Source of the DNA: Clostridia bacterium
GTDB lineage: Bacteria > Bacillota > Clostridia > Oscillospirales > CAG-272
Reading direction: 5' to 3'
DNA length: 64,000 bases
Assembly (NCBI GenBank): GCA_017621755.1
Contig: JAGASL010000040.1
Span: 1 to 64,000 of the forward strand
A model generated the notes under the pieces. That model worked only from the letters and a program-made list of their open reading frames with translations. It did no database searches and was not told the DNA's origin. The position numbers and the translations under genes were made by a program. Positions 52,266 through 61,500 of this stretch are shown here, in pieces (position 1 is the first letter of the stretch; each line of letters opens with the position of its first letter).

Positions 52266-53157
52266 CTAAGCGCACCTCCTTGAGCTGATCCAGCATGCAG
52301 CGTGCCGCCGCGCTAACGGGCAGGCGCCGCAGGTAGGCGACGTAGAAGCGGCGGGGCGGTATCTCCTCGCGCAGGGGCAGGCGCACCACGCGCCCAGCAT
52401 CGATCGCCTCGCGCGCAAAATCCTCGGTGATCGAGCAAACGCCAATGCCGCGCTCGGCAAATTCCATCAGCATATCGCTTGTGGCCAGCTCAATGGCCGG
52501 CTCCGGAAAGCCCTCGCCAAGCCAAGAGGAAACGTATTGCCTGGTAGAGGTTGCCCTCTCCAGCATGATAAGCGGGTATTCGGCCAGGTCGGCCTTTTCT
52601 ACCACCGCCTGGTGGGCGATCTCAAATTCCTCGCTGGCGATGAACACGTCTTGAATTTCGCGCACGGGAACCAGCTCGAAATCCGCGTGATCGGCCGCAG
52701 GGAGCGGACCGCTGATCACACCGAAATCGATCTGCCCTGCCCGCAGTGCCTCCAGCGTTTTGGGGGTGGAGGCGCTGAGCACGTGCAAATGCACGTCCGG
52801 GTAGCGCTGGCGAAAATCGGCAATGTAATCAAGCAGGAAGAAGCGCAGCGTCATATCCGAGGCGCCGATACGCAGCATACCGCTGCGCAGGCCGCTGAAT
52901 TCGCGCATCTTTTCTTCACCCGCGCGGATGAAGGAAAAGCCCTTGGAAACGTGCTCGTAAAGCACCTGCCCCTCTGGGGTCAGGCTTACGCCGCGGTTGG
53001 TGCGGAAAAAGAGGCGCACCTTGAGCGACCGCTCTAAAAGGGCTATTTCGGCGCTGATGGCCGGCTGGGTGACATACAGGCGCTTTGCCGCACCGGAGAT
53101 GCTGCCGCACTCTGCCACCGCCAAAAAGCTTTCATAATGGGCGATCGTATCGTTCAT
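52258..53157 (-). CDS. LysR-family regulator
   Basis: The 299-residue protein has the LysR helix-turn-helix at the start (YESFLAVAECGSISGAAKRLYVTQPAISAEIALLE) and the periplasmic-binding-like effector domain from about 90 onward. It is first in a minus-strand unit with pncC and pfkA, coupled by an eight-base overlap. No divergent target other than the SPOCS-LysM gene is adjacent, so the regulated genes are uncertain. Confidence 0.92.
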   Translation of the reverse strand: MNDTIAHYESFLAVAECGSISGAAKRLYVTQPAISAEIALLERSLKVRLFFRTNRGVSLTPEGQVLYEHVSKGFSFIRAGEEKMREFSGLRSGMLRIGASDMTLRFFLLDYIADFRQRYPDVHLHVLSASTPKTLEALRAGQIDFGVISGPLPAADHADFELVPVREIQDVFIASEEFEIAHQAVVEKADLAEYPLIMLERATSTRQYVSSWLGEGFPEPAIELATSDMLMEFAERGIGVCSITEDFAREAIDAGRVVRLPLREEIPPRRFYVAYLRRLPVSAAARCMLDQLKEVRLDG

Positions 53158-53194
53158 ATTCCTCTTCCGTTTGCAAAAAATACGTGATCATCTT

Positions 53195-53223
53195 ATTATA
53201 CATCACAACAGCAAATTTTACAA
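53195..53223 (-). promoter_or_regulatory. Promoter of the LysR-pncC-pfkA unit
   Basis: Minus strand TTGTAA, 17 bases, TATAAT, about 38 bases before the LysR start. Confidence 0.65.
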
Positions 53224-53337
53224 TATCTAACAGGAAAAAAACAACAAAACTTTTCGCTTTTTTCCTACTTGTTCTAAAAGCGGGGGCCCGCGCATAGGAT
53301 GCAGCAAAAGAATTTTTACCAAGCAAAGGAGACCGAT

Positions 53338-54927
53338 ATGCACGAAGAAATGAAGGAACAGCTGTTGCCGCGGGAAAGCGTCTTGCGTGACCTGAGCCCC
53401 GAGCCCATCGTTTGTGAGGCGCAGGGGGATTATACCCTGCCCGACTACCAGCCTGAGATCCGCAAGATCCTGCACGTGCGCGCCACGGCACTGCCGGCCG
53501 GGCGCTATATGAGCGCAACGCGGGCAGAATTTGCCGGCACGGTGAGCCATACCATCGTATATGCCGATGCCGAGGGCAAGCTGGCCGCGGTGACCTTAGA
53601 CGCCGATTACGAATTTAACACCCCCCTGCCGGAGGAGGGCGACTATACCGCCATCTCTGACAGCATGGCCGAAAGCACATCCTGCCGGCTGGCCGGGCCG
53701 CGCAAGCTGACCCTGCGCACCAAGGTGCGCAGCCTGGTGCGCCTTTATCGGGAGGAGACGATCACCCCCGTCATCCGCGGGATGGGCAGCGAGCAAGACC
53801 TGGCCTCGCTGGAGATACAGAGTGAGAAGGCCGAGAGCATGACCCAGACCTGCGGCTCCTCTGGCCCCTTTACCCTCAGCGGCAGCGTGCGGCTGGATGA
53901 GCCGGGCGTAGGGCTGGAGGCGGTGTGGGCAGGTGGCAATCTGCTGGTCAGCGAATGCCGCATGCAGGAGGGGGGCTGCCTGTGCCGCGGCCACGCCTGG
54001 GTGCGTTGCCTTTTGCGGCGCGGGGATGAGCCGCCCTACGCCGTGCGAGAAAAGCTGCCCTTTGAGCAGCTGGTGCCGCTGGCCGGCGCCGGCGAGCGGG
54101 ATGCCTGCATCGGCTACGGCCGCCTGCTGGCGGCCGAGGTAGAGCTGCTGCCGGGCGAGGGAGAGGAAAACGGCAGTCTTTCCTTTACCGTGAGCGCCGA
54201 GGTAGATGCCTGTGCCACCGGCACCAAGGCCTGCCGCCCGGTAGGTGATCTTTATTCCACCGATTATGAGATGACCTGCGCCTATCGCCCGCTGCAGCTA
54301 ACACGCCCCTTGGGCGCGGTGATGGGTAGCTACACGATCAGCGGCAGCCGCGCGCGCAGCGAATGCGAGGCTGAGAATGCCGCCACCGTGGTGGATACAG
54401 ATGGCCGGCTGGAGATCCATAGCGTGAGCGTGGAGCGTGGCCGGGCGGTGGTGTGCGGCAAGCTGCTCTCTACCGTGATCTTTACCGCGGCCGAGGAGGG
54501 GGGCGCGCCGCTGCTGGCGGCCGAGGTGCCCACCCCCTTCCGCATAGAGACTGAGCTGCGCCCAGCACCGGGCAGCACGCCCCGCTTTGATTGCCACGGC
54601 GAGTTGATCGCCGCCCGCGCGCGCATCGAGCCGGGGGTACTGAGCGTGGATGCCGAGATCGCGCTTTGCCTTTCGGCCTACGAGGATGGCGAGCGTCGTA
54701 TTCTGGCCGAAGCAGAGCCTGATCGCAGCCTGCCGGTAGAGCACCGGGGCAACCGCATATTCGTGGTCTACCCGCGCGAGGAGGATACCCTCTTTTCTCT
54801 TGCGGCGCGCTACCACAAGCCGCGCGCGGCCATTGCCGCGCAAAACGGGCTGGGCGAGGGCGTGCTGGCCGTTTCGCACCTGCCGGCCTCGCTGGACGGT
54901 GTGCACCATCTGCTGATCGAGGATTGA
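53338..54927 (+). CDS. SPOCS (DUF3794)-LysM spore-coat-type protein
   Basis: Starting after AAAGGAG, the protein is 529 residues. It has three SPOCS-type beta-domains with DUF3794 style (for example 'VCEAQGDYTLPDYQPEIRKIL' near 25 and 'CAYRPLQLTRPLGAVMGSYT' near 320) and a C-terminal LysM domain ('VYPREEDTLFSLAARYHKPRAAIAAQNGL' near 480) that binds peptidoglycan. DUF3794 proteins are found in endospore formers and are linked to spore coat/cortex assembly. It is the main sign that the organism sporulates. Confidence 0.88.
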   Translation: MHEEMKEQLLPRESVLRDLSPEPIVCEAQGDYTLPDYQPEIRKILHVRATALPAGRYMSATRAEFAGTVSHTIVYADAEGKLAAVTLDADYEFNTPLPEEGDYTAISDSMAESTSCRLAGPRKLTLRTKVRSLVRLYREETITPVIRGMGSEQDLASLEIQSEKAESMTQTCGSSGPFTLSGSVRLDEPGVGLEAVWAGGNLLVSECRMQEGGCLCRGHAWVRCLLRRGDEPPYAVREKLPFEQLVPLAGAGERDACIGYGRLLAAEVELLPGEGEENGSLSFTVSAEVDACATGTKACRPVGDLYSTDYEMTCAYRPLQLTRPLGAVMGSYTISGSRARSECEAENAATVVDTDGRLEIHSVSVERGRAVVCGKLLSTVIFTAAEEGGAPLLAAEVPTPFRIETELRPAPGSTPRFDCHGELIAARARIEPGVLSVDAEIALCLSAYEDGERRILAEAEPDRSLPVEHRGNRIFVVYPREEDTLFSLAARYHKPRAAIAAQNGLGEGVLAVSHLPASLDGVHHLLIED

Positions 54928-54951
54928 GCCCTTCCAATTTTTCAAAGGGGC

Positions 54952-54980
54952 TTGACACCAAGAAAAGGGCGTGATAAAAT
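54952..54980 (+). promoter_or_regulatory. Promoter of the beta-helix gene
   Basis: TTGACA, 17 bases, TAAAAT. The -10 is 26 bases before the ATG. Confidence 0.85.
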
Positions 54981-55006
54981 GGTCAAAAAAACAGGAGGCC
55001 CCTTTG

Positions 55007-56005
55007 ATGGAAAAGGCATTTCTGAGCGTGACTGATTTTATCCCGGCGGACGGTAGCCGTGACGTGGCTGACGAGCTGCAAGCGATCATTGACGAAAACC
55101 CCAACCGCACCCTGTACTTTCCAGACGGCGTGTACCTTCTTGGCAAGCCGCTCTTAACCCCGGCAGCGCCGAAAAAGAGCGTTTCTCTTTCGCTTTCCTG
55201 CTACGCGATCCTACGCGCCACCGCCGATTGGGCAAGCGACGAGGCCATGGTGCGCCTGGGTGCCAAGGATACGGCAAACGACATCGTGACCGAGGGCAGC
55301 AACTATTTCTTTGAGGGTGGCATCATTGACGGCAGCGGCCGCGCAAACGGTATTTCGGTCGACGGTGGGCGCGAGACGGTGATCCGCGACGTGTCGATCA
55401 AGCATACACGCGTGGGCGTGCATATCAAGCGCGGTATCAATGGCGGCTCCTCTGATGCAGATATTTCGGGCGTGAACATCGTGGGCACCGGCGGCACCGA
55501 TTCGATCGGCGTGCTGGTAGAGGGGTGGGATAACACCTTTACCAAGATGCGCATTGCCAACGTTTTTATCGGGGTAGATATTTATTCGGCCGGCAACCAG
55601 CTTCGTGCCATTCACCCACTCTACACCTCGGACTATACCGATTACGAAAACAGCTGCGGCTTTCGTTTTTCGCAATCAAACAACTGGTTTCTCAATTGCT
55701 ACAGCGACCAGTTTGCCAACGGCTTCCGCGCAACCGAAAGCGCCTGCTGTGTTTTGGACAGCTGCTTTGCCTGGTGGTATTCGCCCCGGCAGGGCAAGCA
55801 CGTGGCCTTCCGCGCTGACGGGCAATTCTGCTCGGTGGTCAAGGATATGACCATGGGCGGCCAGCACGGTACCGAGACTGAGGTGCACGTGCTGCTTTCC
55901 GGCAAGGAGGGCGGGCACGGCGTGATCGACCGTGTGATAGCCGACCCCACCACCGTAACGGGAAAAGACCACGAGCCCTACATGCAAGGGGAATTTATCT
56001 ATTAA
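55007..56005 (+). CDS. Right-handed beta-helix (pectate-lyase-like) protein
   Basis: The 332-residue protein opens with the 'GSRDVADELQAIIDENPNRTLYFPDGVYLL' start of pectate-lyase-like/GH28-type helices, followed by repeated strands (GGIIDGSGRANGISVDGG, 'VIRDVSIKHTRVGVHI', 'DADISGVNIVGT', 'VFIGVDIYSAGNQL'). It likely binds or cleaves a polysaccharide. There is no signal peptide, so it works inside the cell or is exported another way. The start is after ACAGGAGG. Element C follows the stop. Confidence 0.8.
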   Translation: MEKAFLSVTDFIPADGSRDVADELQAIIDENPNRTLYFPDGVYLLGKPLLTPAAPKKSVSLSLSCYAILRATADWASDEAMVRLGAKDTANDIVTEGSNYFFEGGIIDGSGRANGISVDGGRETVIRDVSIKHTRVGVHIKRGINGGSSDADISGVNIVGTGGTDSIGVLVEGWDNTFTKMRIANVFIGVDIYSAGNQLRAIHPLYTSDYTDYENSCGFRFSQSNNWFLNCYSDQFANGFRATESACCVLDSCFAWWYSPRQGKHVAFRADGQFCSVVKDMTMGGQHGTETEVHVLLSGKEGGHGVIDRVIADPTTVTGKDHEPYMQGEFIY

Positions 56006-56133
56006 CCAATGGAAAGCGCCGCTGGGTAACGTGTGATGTTCTTAGCGGAGAATTTGAAAAGCGCCGCTGCGTGCGAGCATCGCATTTGACCGGCCAAATA
56101 CGAATTGGACTAAGCCCAAGCCCCTATACAAGC

Positions 56134-56349
56134 AGAAAGAGATAACAAATCGGTTTTCTTGCACCGAAATGTTATCTCTTTTTTCTGTCTGTTTCATGAA
56201 ATCGCGGCAAGCCGCGATGAAATCAAATCCGTCTACATACAACCCTGCGAAGCAGGATTTCATCGCAAAAGCGATTTCATCCACCAAAGGTGGATTTCGC
56301 CCGTTGAAGACGGATTTGACTGCGTGATACTCCGTTAAGAGTATCACGC
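56134..56349. repeat. Composite multi-hairpin element C
   Basis: Between convergent genes. A terminator-like stem (AGAAAGAGATAACA with 56170-56183) opens it. Small hairpins at 56202-56217, 56244-56256, 56263-56274 and 56280-56294 are separated by ATGAAATC or its complement GATTTCAT. A 10-bp long-range stem joins 56224-56233 to 56309-56318. A local stem CCGT/ACGG at about 56301-56313 competes with its right arm. The last hairpin (56322-56349, stem GCGTGATACTC, loop CGTTAA) matches that of element D and overlaps the stop of the adjacent minus-strand gene. Confidence 0.85.
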
Positions 56350-58038
56350 TAACCAGGCGGCGCGTTCTTCTGATTTCTTTCTATTCGGGTTCTTCCAAAA
56401 TTCCTCGGCGGCGTAGCGCTCCTTGACCAGAGGCAGATAGTCCTTTAGCCGGTACAGGGTCACGAACATGCCGTCATGGTAATCCTTGGTGTAGCCGACC
56501 GCCTCGCGCACCACGTAAAGCAGATCGTCACCATCCCAGTCCCACATCACGTACTGAAAGCCGTGCGCACGGGCTGATGAAACGGCGTTCATCACCTCGC
56601 GATCGCAAAGCAGGATGTCGATGACCTTCCAGTTGATCAGGTCGGGCGAGGCGGCCAGGCAGAGCACGTTGCGGTGGCCGGCCACGGGGGCGCTGGCGCG
56701 GCTGGGGAACGGCATGGGGATAGAGGGGTAGCTGGGCATGGCCAGGTACAGGCCGCTTCGTTGGTCATAGCGCACCTGGAATTTCGATACGGTGGTGGGC
56801 ATTTCCACCAGGCCGTTGGTGCTTTCCTCAAACGAGAGCTGCTTGCCATCCTCGGAAAGGTTCATCAGCAGGGCGTAGCCGTTATTCGGCTGGATCTCTA
56901 AGCGCATGATGACCTGCAGGCGGCCACCGGGGCCGATGAGAATATTATTTTCCAGCGGCCAGAAGTTTTCTACCGTCTCTGCCCCGGTCTCGCGCAAAAA
57001 CCATTTCTTGGTGACAAATTCCCGGATGTTGTTGGAATAGGTCCAGGAGGCAGAATCCAGCAGGTCGCTGCCCACCGGTGCAGACATCAGATACGGATAG
57101 GTAGGCAGATACACGCGCCCGTTATGCACCAGCATCTCGTTTGGGCAGGTGTCGGTATGCGGCCCCTCCAGCACGCGGGAGGAAAGGCTGCCATCCGGCT
57201 CTAAGCGGGCCATCACAACCGTCTGCTGTGGCTCGATCAGCGTGCCGGCCAAGTAGATCACGCCCTCTACCTCAAACAGGGTGGCCCAGCGGGCGTTTTC
57301 TAAGGTGGCGATCTCTTCATAGCGCTCGCCCCCGTCGGTGCTGCGCAGCAGCACGGTAACGGTAGAGACCTCGCGCCAATCGTGAAAGAGCGAGCGCTCG
57401 TGGGCGATATAGATGACCTTGCTCCCTGCCTTGTCACGGGTGAGTAGAATGGTGGGGGAATAGAGATTGATATAATCCTTATCCTCAAAGCTCTTGTATT
57501 CATCTGAGAATGAGGAGGAGGCGATGACCTTGCGCGTTGCCTCTGACGCGTTGTAGCGCGGCTCGGGCATCATGGGGTCGCGGAAGGCATGCGCCATGCG
57601 GGCAAGAAAGCCGGCATCCTCTTCACGCGTGATGGGGCGGCCGGGCTTGGGCATGGCAATGGCCAGGCCTGTCTCGGCATCGTAGGTAAAGGCAAGCCCC
57701 CTCTCGGCACAGATGGCGCCAAGATCGGCGTAGCCCTGTCCGTCATCCGGCAGATCCTCGCCAAAATACAAGCGCAAATAAGACACGGGTACCATCACGC
57801 GCCCATCCCTTTCATAGGCTGCCTTGCTGTAATCGGCCGGGTCGAGCTTGTGGAAGGCACGGTCAAAGATCGCCTTTGCCTCTCCCACGCGCAGCACGGT
57901 GCCCGCGCCCAGTCTTTCTAAATGAACGTCTAATATTGCCTGATCCAATCGGTATTCCTCGGGCGTGCAGCCGCGGCAGGAAAACATCATCTCGCTTGAC
58001 CGCTGCGGATAGATCGGCAGCTTAAAATCACGGTACAT
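56344..58038 (-). CDS. Beta-propeller (sialidase/GH43-like) protein with copper-amine-oxidase-N-like start
   Basis: Translation is taken from the ATG behind GGGAGGGGCCCT (the frame is open further upstream without a site). The 564-residue protein begins with a segment resembling the copper amine oxidase N-like stalk ('DGRVMVPVSYLRLYFG' near 85). It then shows repeated four-strand blades such as 'TVTVLLRSTDGGERYEEIATLE', 'GVIYLAGTLIEPQQTVVMARLE', 'LVHNGRVYLPTYPYLMSAP', 'NVLCLAASPDLINWKVIDIL' and 'FQYVMWDWDGDDLLYVVR'. This fits a five- or six-bladed glycosidase-like propeller. No signal peptide is visible. Substrate unknown. Confidence 0.72.
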   Translation of the reverse strand: MYRDFKLPIYPQRSSEMMFSCRGCTPEEYRLDQAILDVHLERLGAGTVLRVGEAKAIFDRAFHKLDPADYSKAAYERDGRVMVPVSYLRLYFGEDLPDDGQGYADLGAICAERGLAFTYDAETGLAIAMPKPGRPITREEDAGFLARMAHAFRDPMMPEPRYNASEATRKVIASSSFSDEYKSFEDKDYINLYSPTILLTRDKAGSKVIYIAHERSLFHDWREVSTVTVLLRSTDGGERYEEIATLENARWATLFEVEGVIYLAGTLIEPQQTVVMARLEPDGSLSSRVLEGPHTDTCPNEMLVHNGRVYLPTYPYLMSAPVGSDLLDSASWTYSNNIREFVTKKWFLRETGAETVENFWPLENNILIGPGGRLQVIMRLEIQPNNGYALLMNLSEDGKQLSFEESTNGLVEMPTTVSKFQVRYDQRSGLYLAMPSYPSIPMPFPSRASAPVAGHRNVLCLAASPDLINWKVIDILLCDREVMNAVSSARAHGFQYVMWDWDGDDLLYVVREAVGYTKDYHDGMFVTLYRLKDYLPLVKERYAAEEFWKNPNRKKSEERAAWLA

Positions 58039-58151
58039 AGGGCCCCTCCCATTTTCAAAATTCAATTCATTGTAGCATGCTGCCCAGCAAAAAGCAATAT
58101 CAGAAGCGGTCACGCAGCATATCATTTTGCGACAGCGAAAACTTCACTATC

Positions 58152-58409
58152 AGAAAAAGAGAGAACATTACGGATTAAACCGATTTGTTCTCCCTTTCTG
58201 CTTTTTAGTGATATTCTTTGCTTTCGCAAAGAGTGATATTGCCCTTCGGGCAGTGATATTGTTCGGCTTCGCCTCACAGTGGTATTCTATTCGCCCTTAA
58301 AACTCGCGAAGCGAATATCACTCGGCGTAAGCCGAATATCACTGCGTAGCAATATCACTCGCCGCAGGCGAATAGAACTGGCGTGATACTCCGTTAAGAG
58401 TATCACGCC
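58152..58409. repeat. Composite multi-hairpin element D
   Basis: Between two minus-strand genes. A terminator-like stem (58156-58167 with 58186-58197) is followed by small hairpins separated by AGTGATATT and AATATCACT, and by a long-range stem (TTCTATTCGCC with GGCGAATAGAA) that competes with a local TCGCC-GCA-GGCGA hairpin. The terminal 12-bp hairpin (58380-58409, loop CGTTAA) shares its 11-bp core stem and loop with element C. Positions 58207-58322 repeat 26326-26440 in the same orientation with a few differences. The stem can terminate the peptide operon on the minus strand. Confidence 0.88.
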
Positions 58410-58417
58410 AAGGCCTA

Positions 58418-58537
58418 TCAGGTGATCTCTAACAGATCCTTAAAGCTATCTATGATGGTCTGGTTCTCATCCGATTCCATCAGCAGGTCGGCTGAGAGCA
58501 GCAGCAGCGTATATTGCGGGGCTTCATACTTTTTCAT
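58418..58537 (-). CDS. 39-residue YEAP/DLLM peptide, paired with the giant secreted protein
   Basis: The frame starts 13 bases after the stop of the giant protein, behind GAGGAGA. It reads MKKYEAPQYTLLLLSADLLM followed by ESDENQ, an acidic tail with IIDSFKDLLEIT, and a stop. It has no signal peptide. Against the 47-residue peptide at 12854-12997 the shared positions are YEAP, a leucine-rich core, the (S)ADLLM or ASDLLM stretch and then an acidic residue plus serine. The repeat of this arrangement at a second, paralogous locus supports translation. Function unknown. Confidence 0.8.
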   Translation of the reverse strand: MKKYEAPQYTLLLLSADLLMESDENQTIIDSFKDLLEIT

Positions 58538-58550
58538 ATGGCTTCTCCTC

Positions 58551-61500
58551 TCAATCAACCTGCACCGTTACGGGTGCGGAATAGATGTAAACGGTAATAT
58601 CCGTGCTGCCAAGCGTAACCGGCATACGGAACATGACGGTTGCCTTGCCTGCCGCGGTGGCGGAAAGCGTGCCGTTTGCGTAGGTTAGCGTCTCGTTCCC
58701 CTCAATGATGACCATCTCGGCCGCGCTGACGTCAACGCTTGCTTCAGTCGTATAGGTATCTGCCAGCAGCACAACATCGGTGCTGCCACCGGCCTCCAGG
58801 CTGTAGCTATCGTACATCGAATACAGGCTGCAGGGGATATCCGACATCTTATTGACATAGTTCAGGCAGAGCGACCAGGGGTTCTTGGCATAGGAGCCGT
58901 AAATGCCAACGTCGGAATCCGGCGTCCACAGGTTGGTGCTGATGCCACGGTGTGCCAGATCCTCCAGCAGGTCGTAATCGTAGAAATCGTACTTCGCGAA
59001 ATAGGCGGCGTTGGCATTGAGAGCACGGGAAACGATCGTGTCATACGAAAGCAGCGAGGTGCTGGAAACAAAGGCGGCGTGCACCGTGGGGCAGAGCTCG
59101 CGCATCTTCTTGATCATCTCGTCAGAGCCGCAGGCGACCCGGCATTTATCCCACAGCTCGTACTGCGCGATCTGCTCTGCAACGAGCTCAACGAGTTTTT
59201 CGCTGTAGGCCTTGATCTCGATCGTCAGCACGATGTCCTTATCCTTAGCCCATTCAAGCACGTCAAGGAAGGTCGGGATCGGCTGTGCCGGCGCGCCGGT
59301 ATGAACATCTACCTTATACTGCTGGATCTCGGCCAGCGTCATATTAGCAATGGTGCCGGTGCCGTTGGTGGTACCTTGAATGGTGGTATCGTGCATCAGA
59401 ACGAGCTTCTCGTCCTTGGTCAGGTGTACGTCAAACTCTACCGTCTTGGCACCCTTACTCATGGCCCAATCAAAGCCGTGAATGGTGTTGGGCTGGGTCT
59501 CGTTGCTGAACGTGCTGCCCTGGTGGCCGATGATGGGCACGTAGCGGGTCAGCGAGCCCTCGGCAAACCATTCGTCATTGCAGATACAGGCCTCTACGGC
59601 GGCGCGGTTTTCGGTCAGAATGCCACAGGCGCCGGCCGTCAGCAGGCGAACTGACTCGGTATCGCTGCTGCTTGCGGCCTCATACCACGGGATCAGATGG
59701 CGCAGGGTGCAATAGGTGGTATTTTCCATTGTTGCCAGCTCGGCCGGCAGCAGGCAGATGTAGGCGCCGGCGGTAGCGGCGCTGGCACGCATAGCGGGCA
59801 GCGTATCAGCCGTAGCGGTGCGGGCATCCCAGATCACGTACAGCTTGGGCTGCACTGCCTTCAGGGCGGCGATCTTTTCTACGTTATTCGAAAGCAGCAT
59901 CACGTCGCCATACTTGTTGGCCTCAAAATGTGCCTTCAGCGCGTCGTAGGCGTCTGCCGCGGGAGAGAATACGGGAATCACCTGGTGATCCAGGCAGCGC
60001 AGCGCCTCCTCCAGCGTTGCAAGCGGCTCGCCACTCTCATTCACCACGTACAGATCCTTGTTCAGGCGCAGCAGCGCGTGGGAGGGCGACTGCTTCAGAA
60101 TGTTGACAAGGATGGCGCGGCTATCCACGCTCTGCATAAGCGAGGGGTTAACGGCCAGGTTGCTTTCCATCTTGCGCACGTCTGCCACTTGCGTGTAATC
60201 GTAAGCGGTAACGGGGCGGTAGCTTGCGGCTGCCTGGCCAAGGGCCAGAACGGTATCTACCATGGTGTTGAGCTTCACGCCCTCGCTATCCGGCGTTTCG
60301 CTCTTATCGTATACGCGGCAGGCGTAGGCGCCTACGCTATAGGTGAGCACGTCGCTGACCAGGGTGCCGTTCTGGTATACGCCCAGCTTCAGGCCGGCAC
60401 GGTAGTTGACCATGGGCACGTCGATCAGGATCTTGAAATACTTGCCGCTTTCATCCTCGCCGCGGGAAACGAGCGGCCATTCGGTCTCTACGGCTACGCC
60501 GCTCTCGTTAAAGAGCTTCAGCGTCAGGCTGGCGGGGTCCGTAGCGGCATCAGCATCAATCAGCAGCTTCAGGCGCAGCACGTCATCCAGCAGCAGGGTG
60601 GCGCTGTTCCAATGCAGGGTAGCGCCCTCGGTCGCCTCGATGGCGGCGGCAGCGTTAAAGCTGCCATCCTTAATGGACGAGGCAGTTACCTGCAGGGCGG
60701 CCGGCAGGGCGGCGTTTGCCAGATTTTCGGTATTGTAGCCAAAGTAATTCTGCGCGGCGGCACCGTAATTGAGGGTGGCCACCACCAGGGCGCTTTGCTT
60801 GTTGGTGGTATCGATCTCCCCACCGTTGTAGACTAAGTACTGGCCAAGCAGCCCGGCAAGCGAGAGGCTGCCGGATTGATACACGTGACCGTCAAACTTA
60901 TTGGTGAAGGCGTACTCAACGGTATCGCTCATCTCCTTGGCGGCAATGCCGCTCTTCGTCACGATCACGTTATAGGAGTAATCTACGTTTCTCGTGGCAA
61001 CCGGGCTCACGGGCTGGCCGTTCAGGGTCAGCACGGTGTTTTGCAGCACGGTCTCGTTTTCGTACACGGCGTGCAGGTTCAGCGCGAAGGAGGCACCCAG
61101 CTCTAAGCTGCCCTCAAGCTCCTTCACGGCATCCGCCGAGGAATAGAAGGTGATGATGGGGTTCAGCTTGAGCGCTACGTTACCGTCTCCCTTTTCACGG
61201 ATGCACAGCTGCACCAGGTCGCCTGCCTGCGCATAAGGCAGCACGGTGGCAAGGGCGGCATTCAGATCAGCCACGCTGGTGTAGCTGGCCCAGCCGGTGG
61301 CCTTGGTCAGATCAAGATCCTTCTGCGGCCAAACGGTCTTGCCGTTGATGGCCACGGCCAGATACATGTTGGCGAGACCGGTCATCGTTGCGGCATCCTC
61401 ATCGATCTGCAGGCCAACGAGACCGCCGCCCGTAGCAGGGATCTCGTAAGCGTAGGCAAAGGTTCCGTCGGTTGCGCCGGTCTCCTTGCCCGCCAGGCGG

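Noticed and set aside
56134-56349. Possible insertion sequence remnant
   Set aside because: No transposase fragment, terminal inverted repeat pair or target duplication can be seen; the structure is a series of small hairpins.
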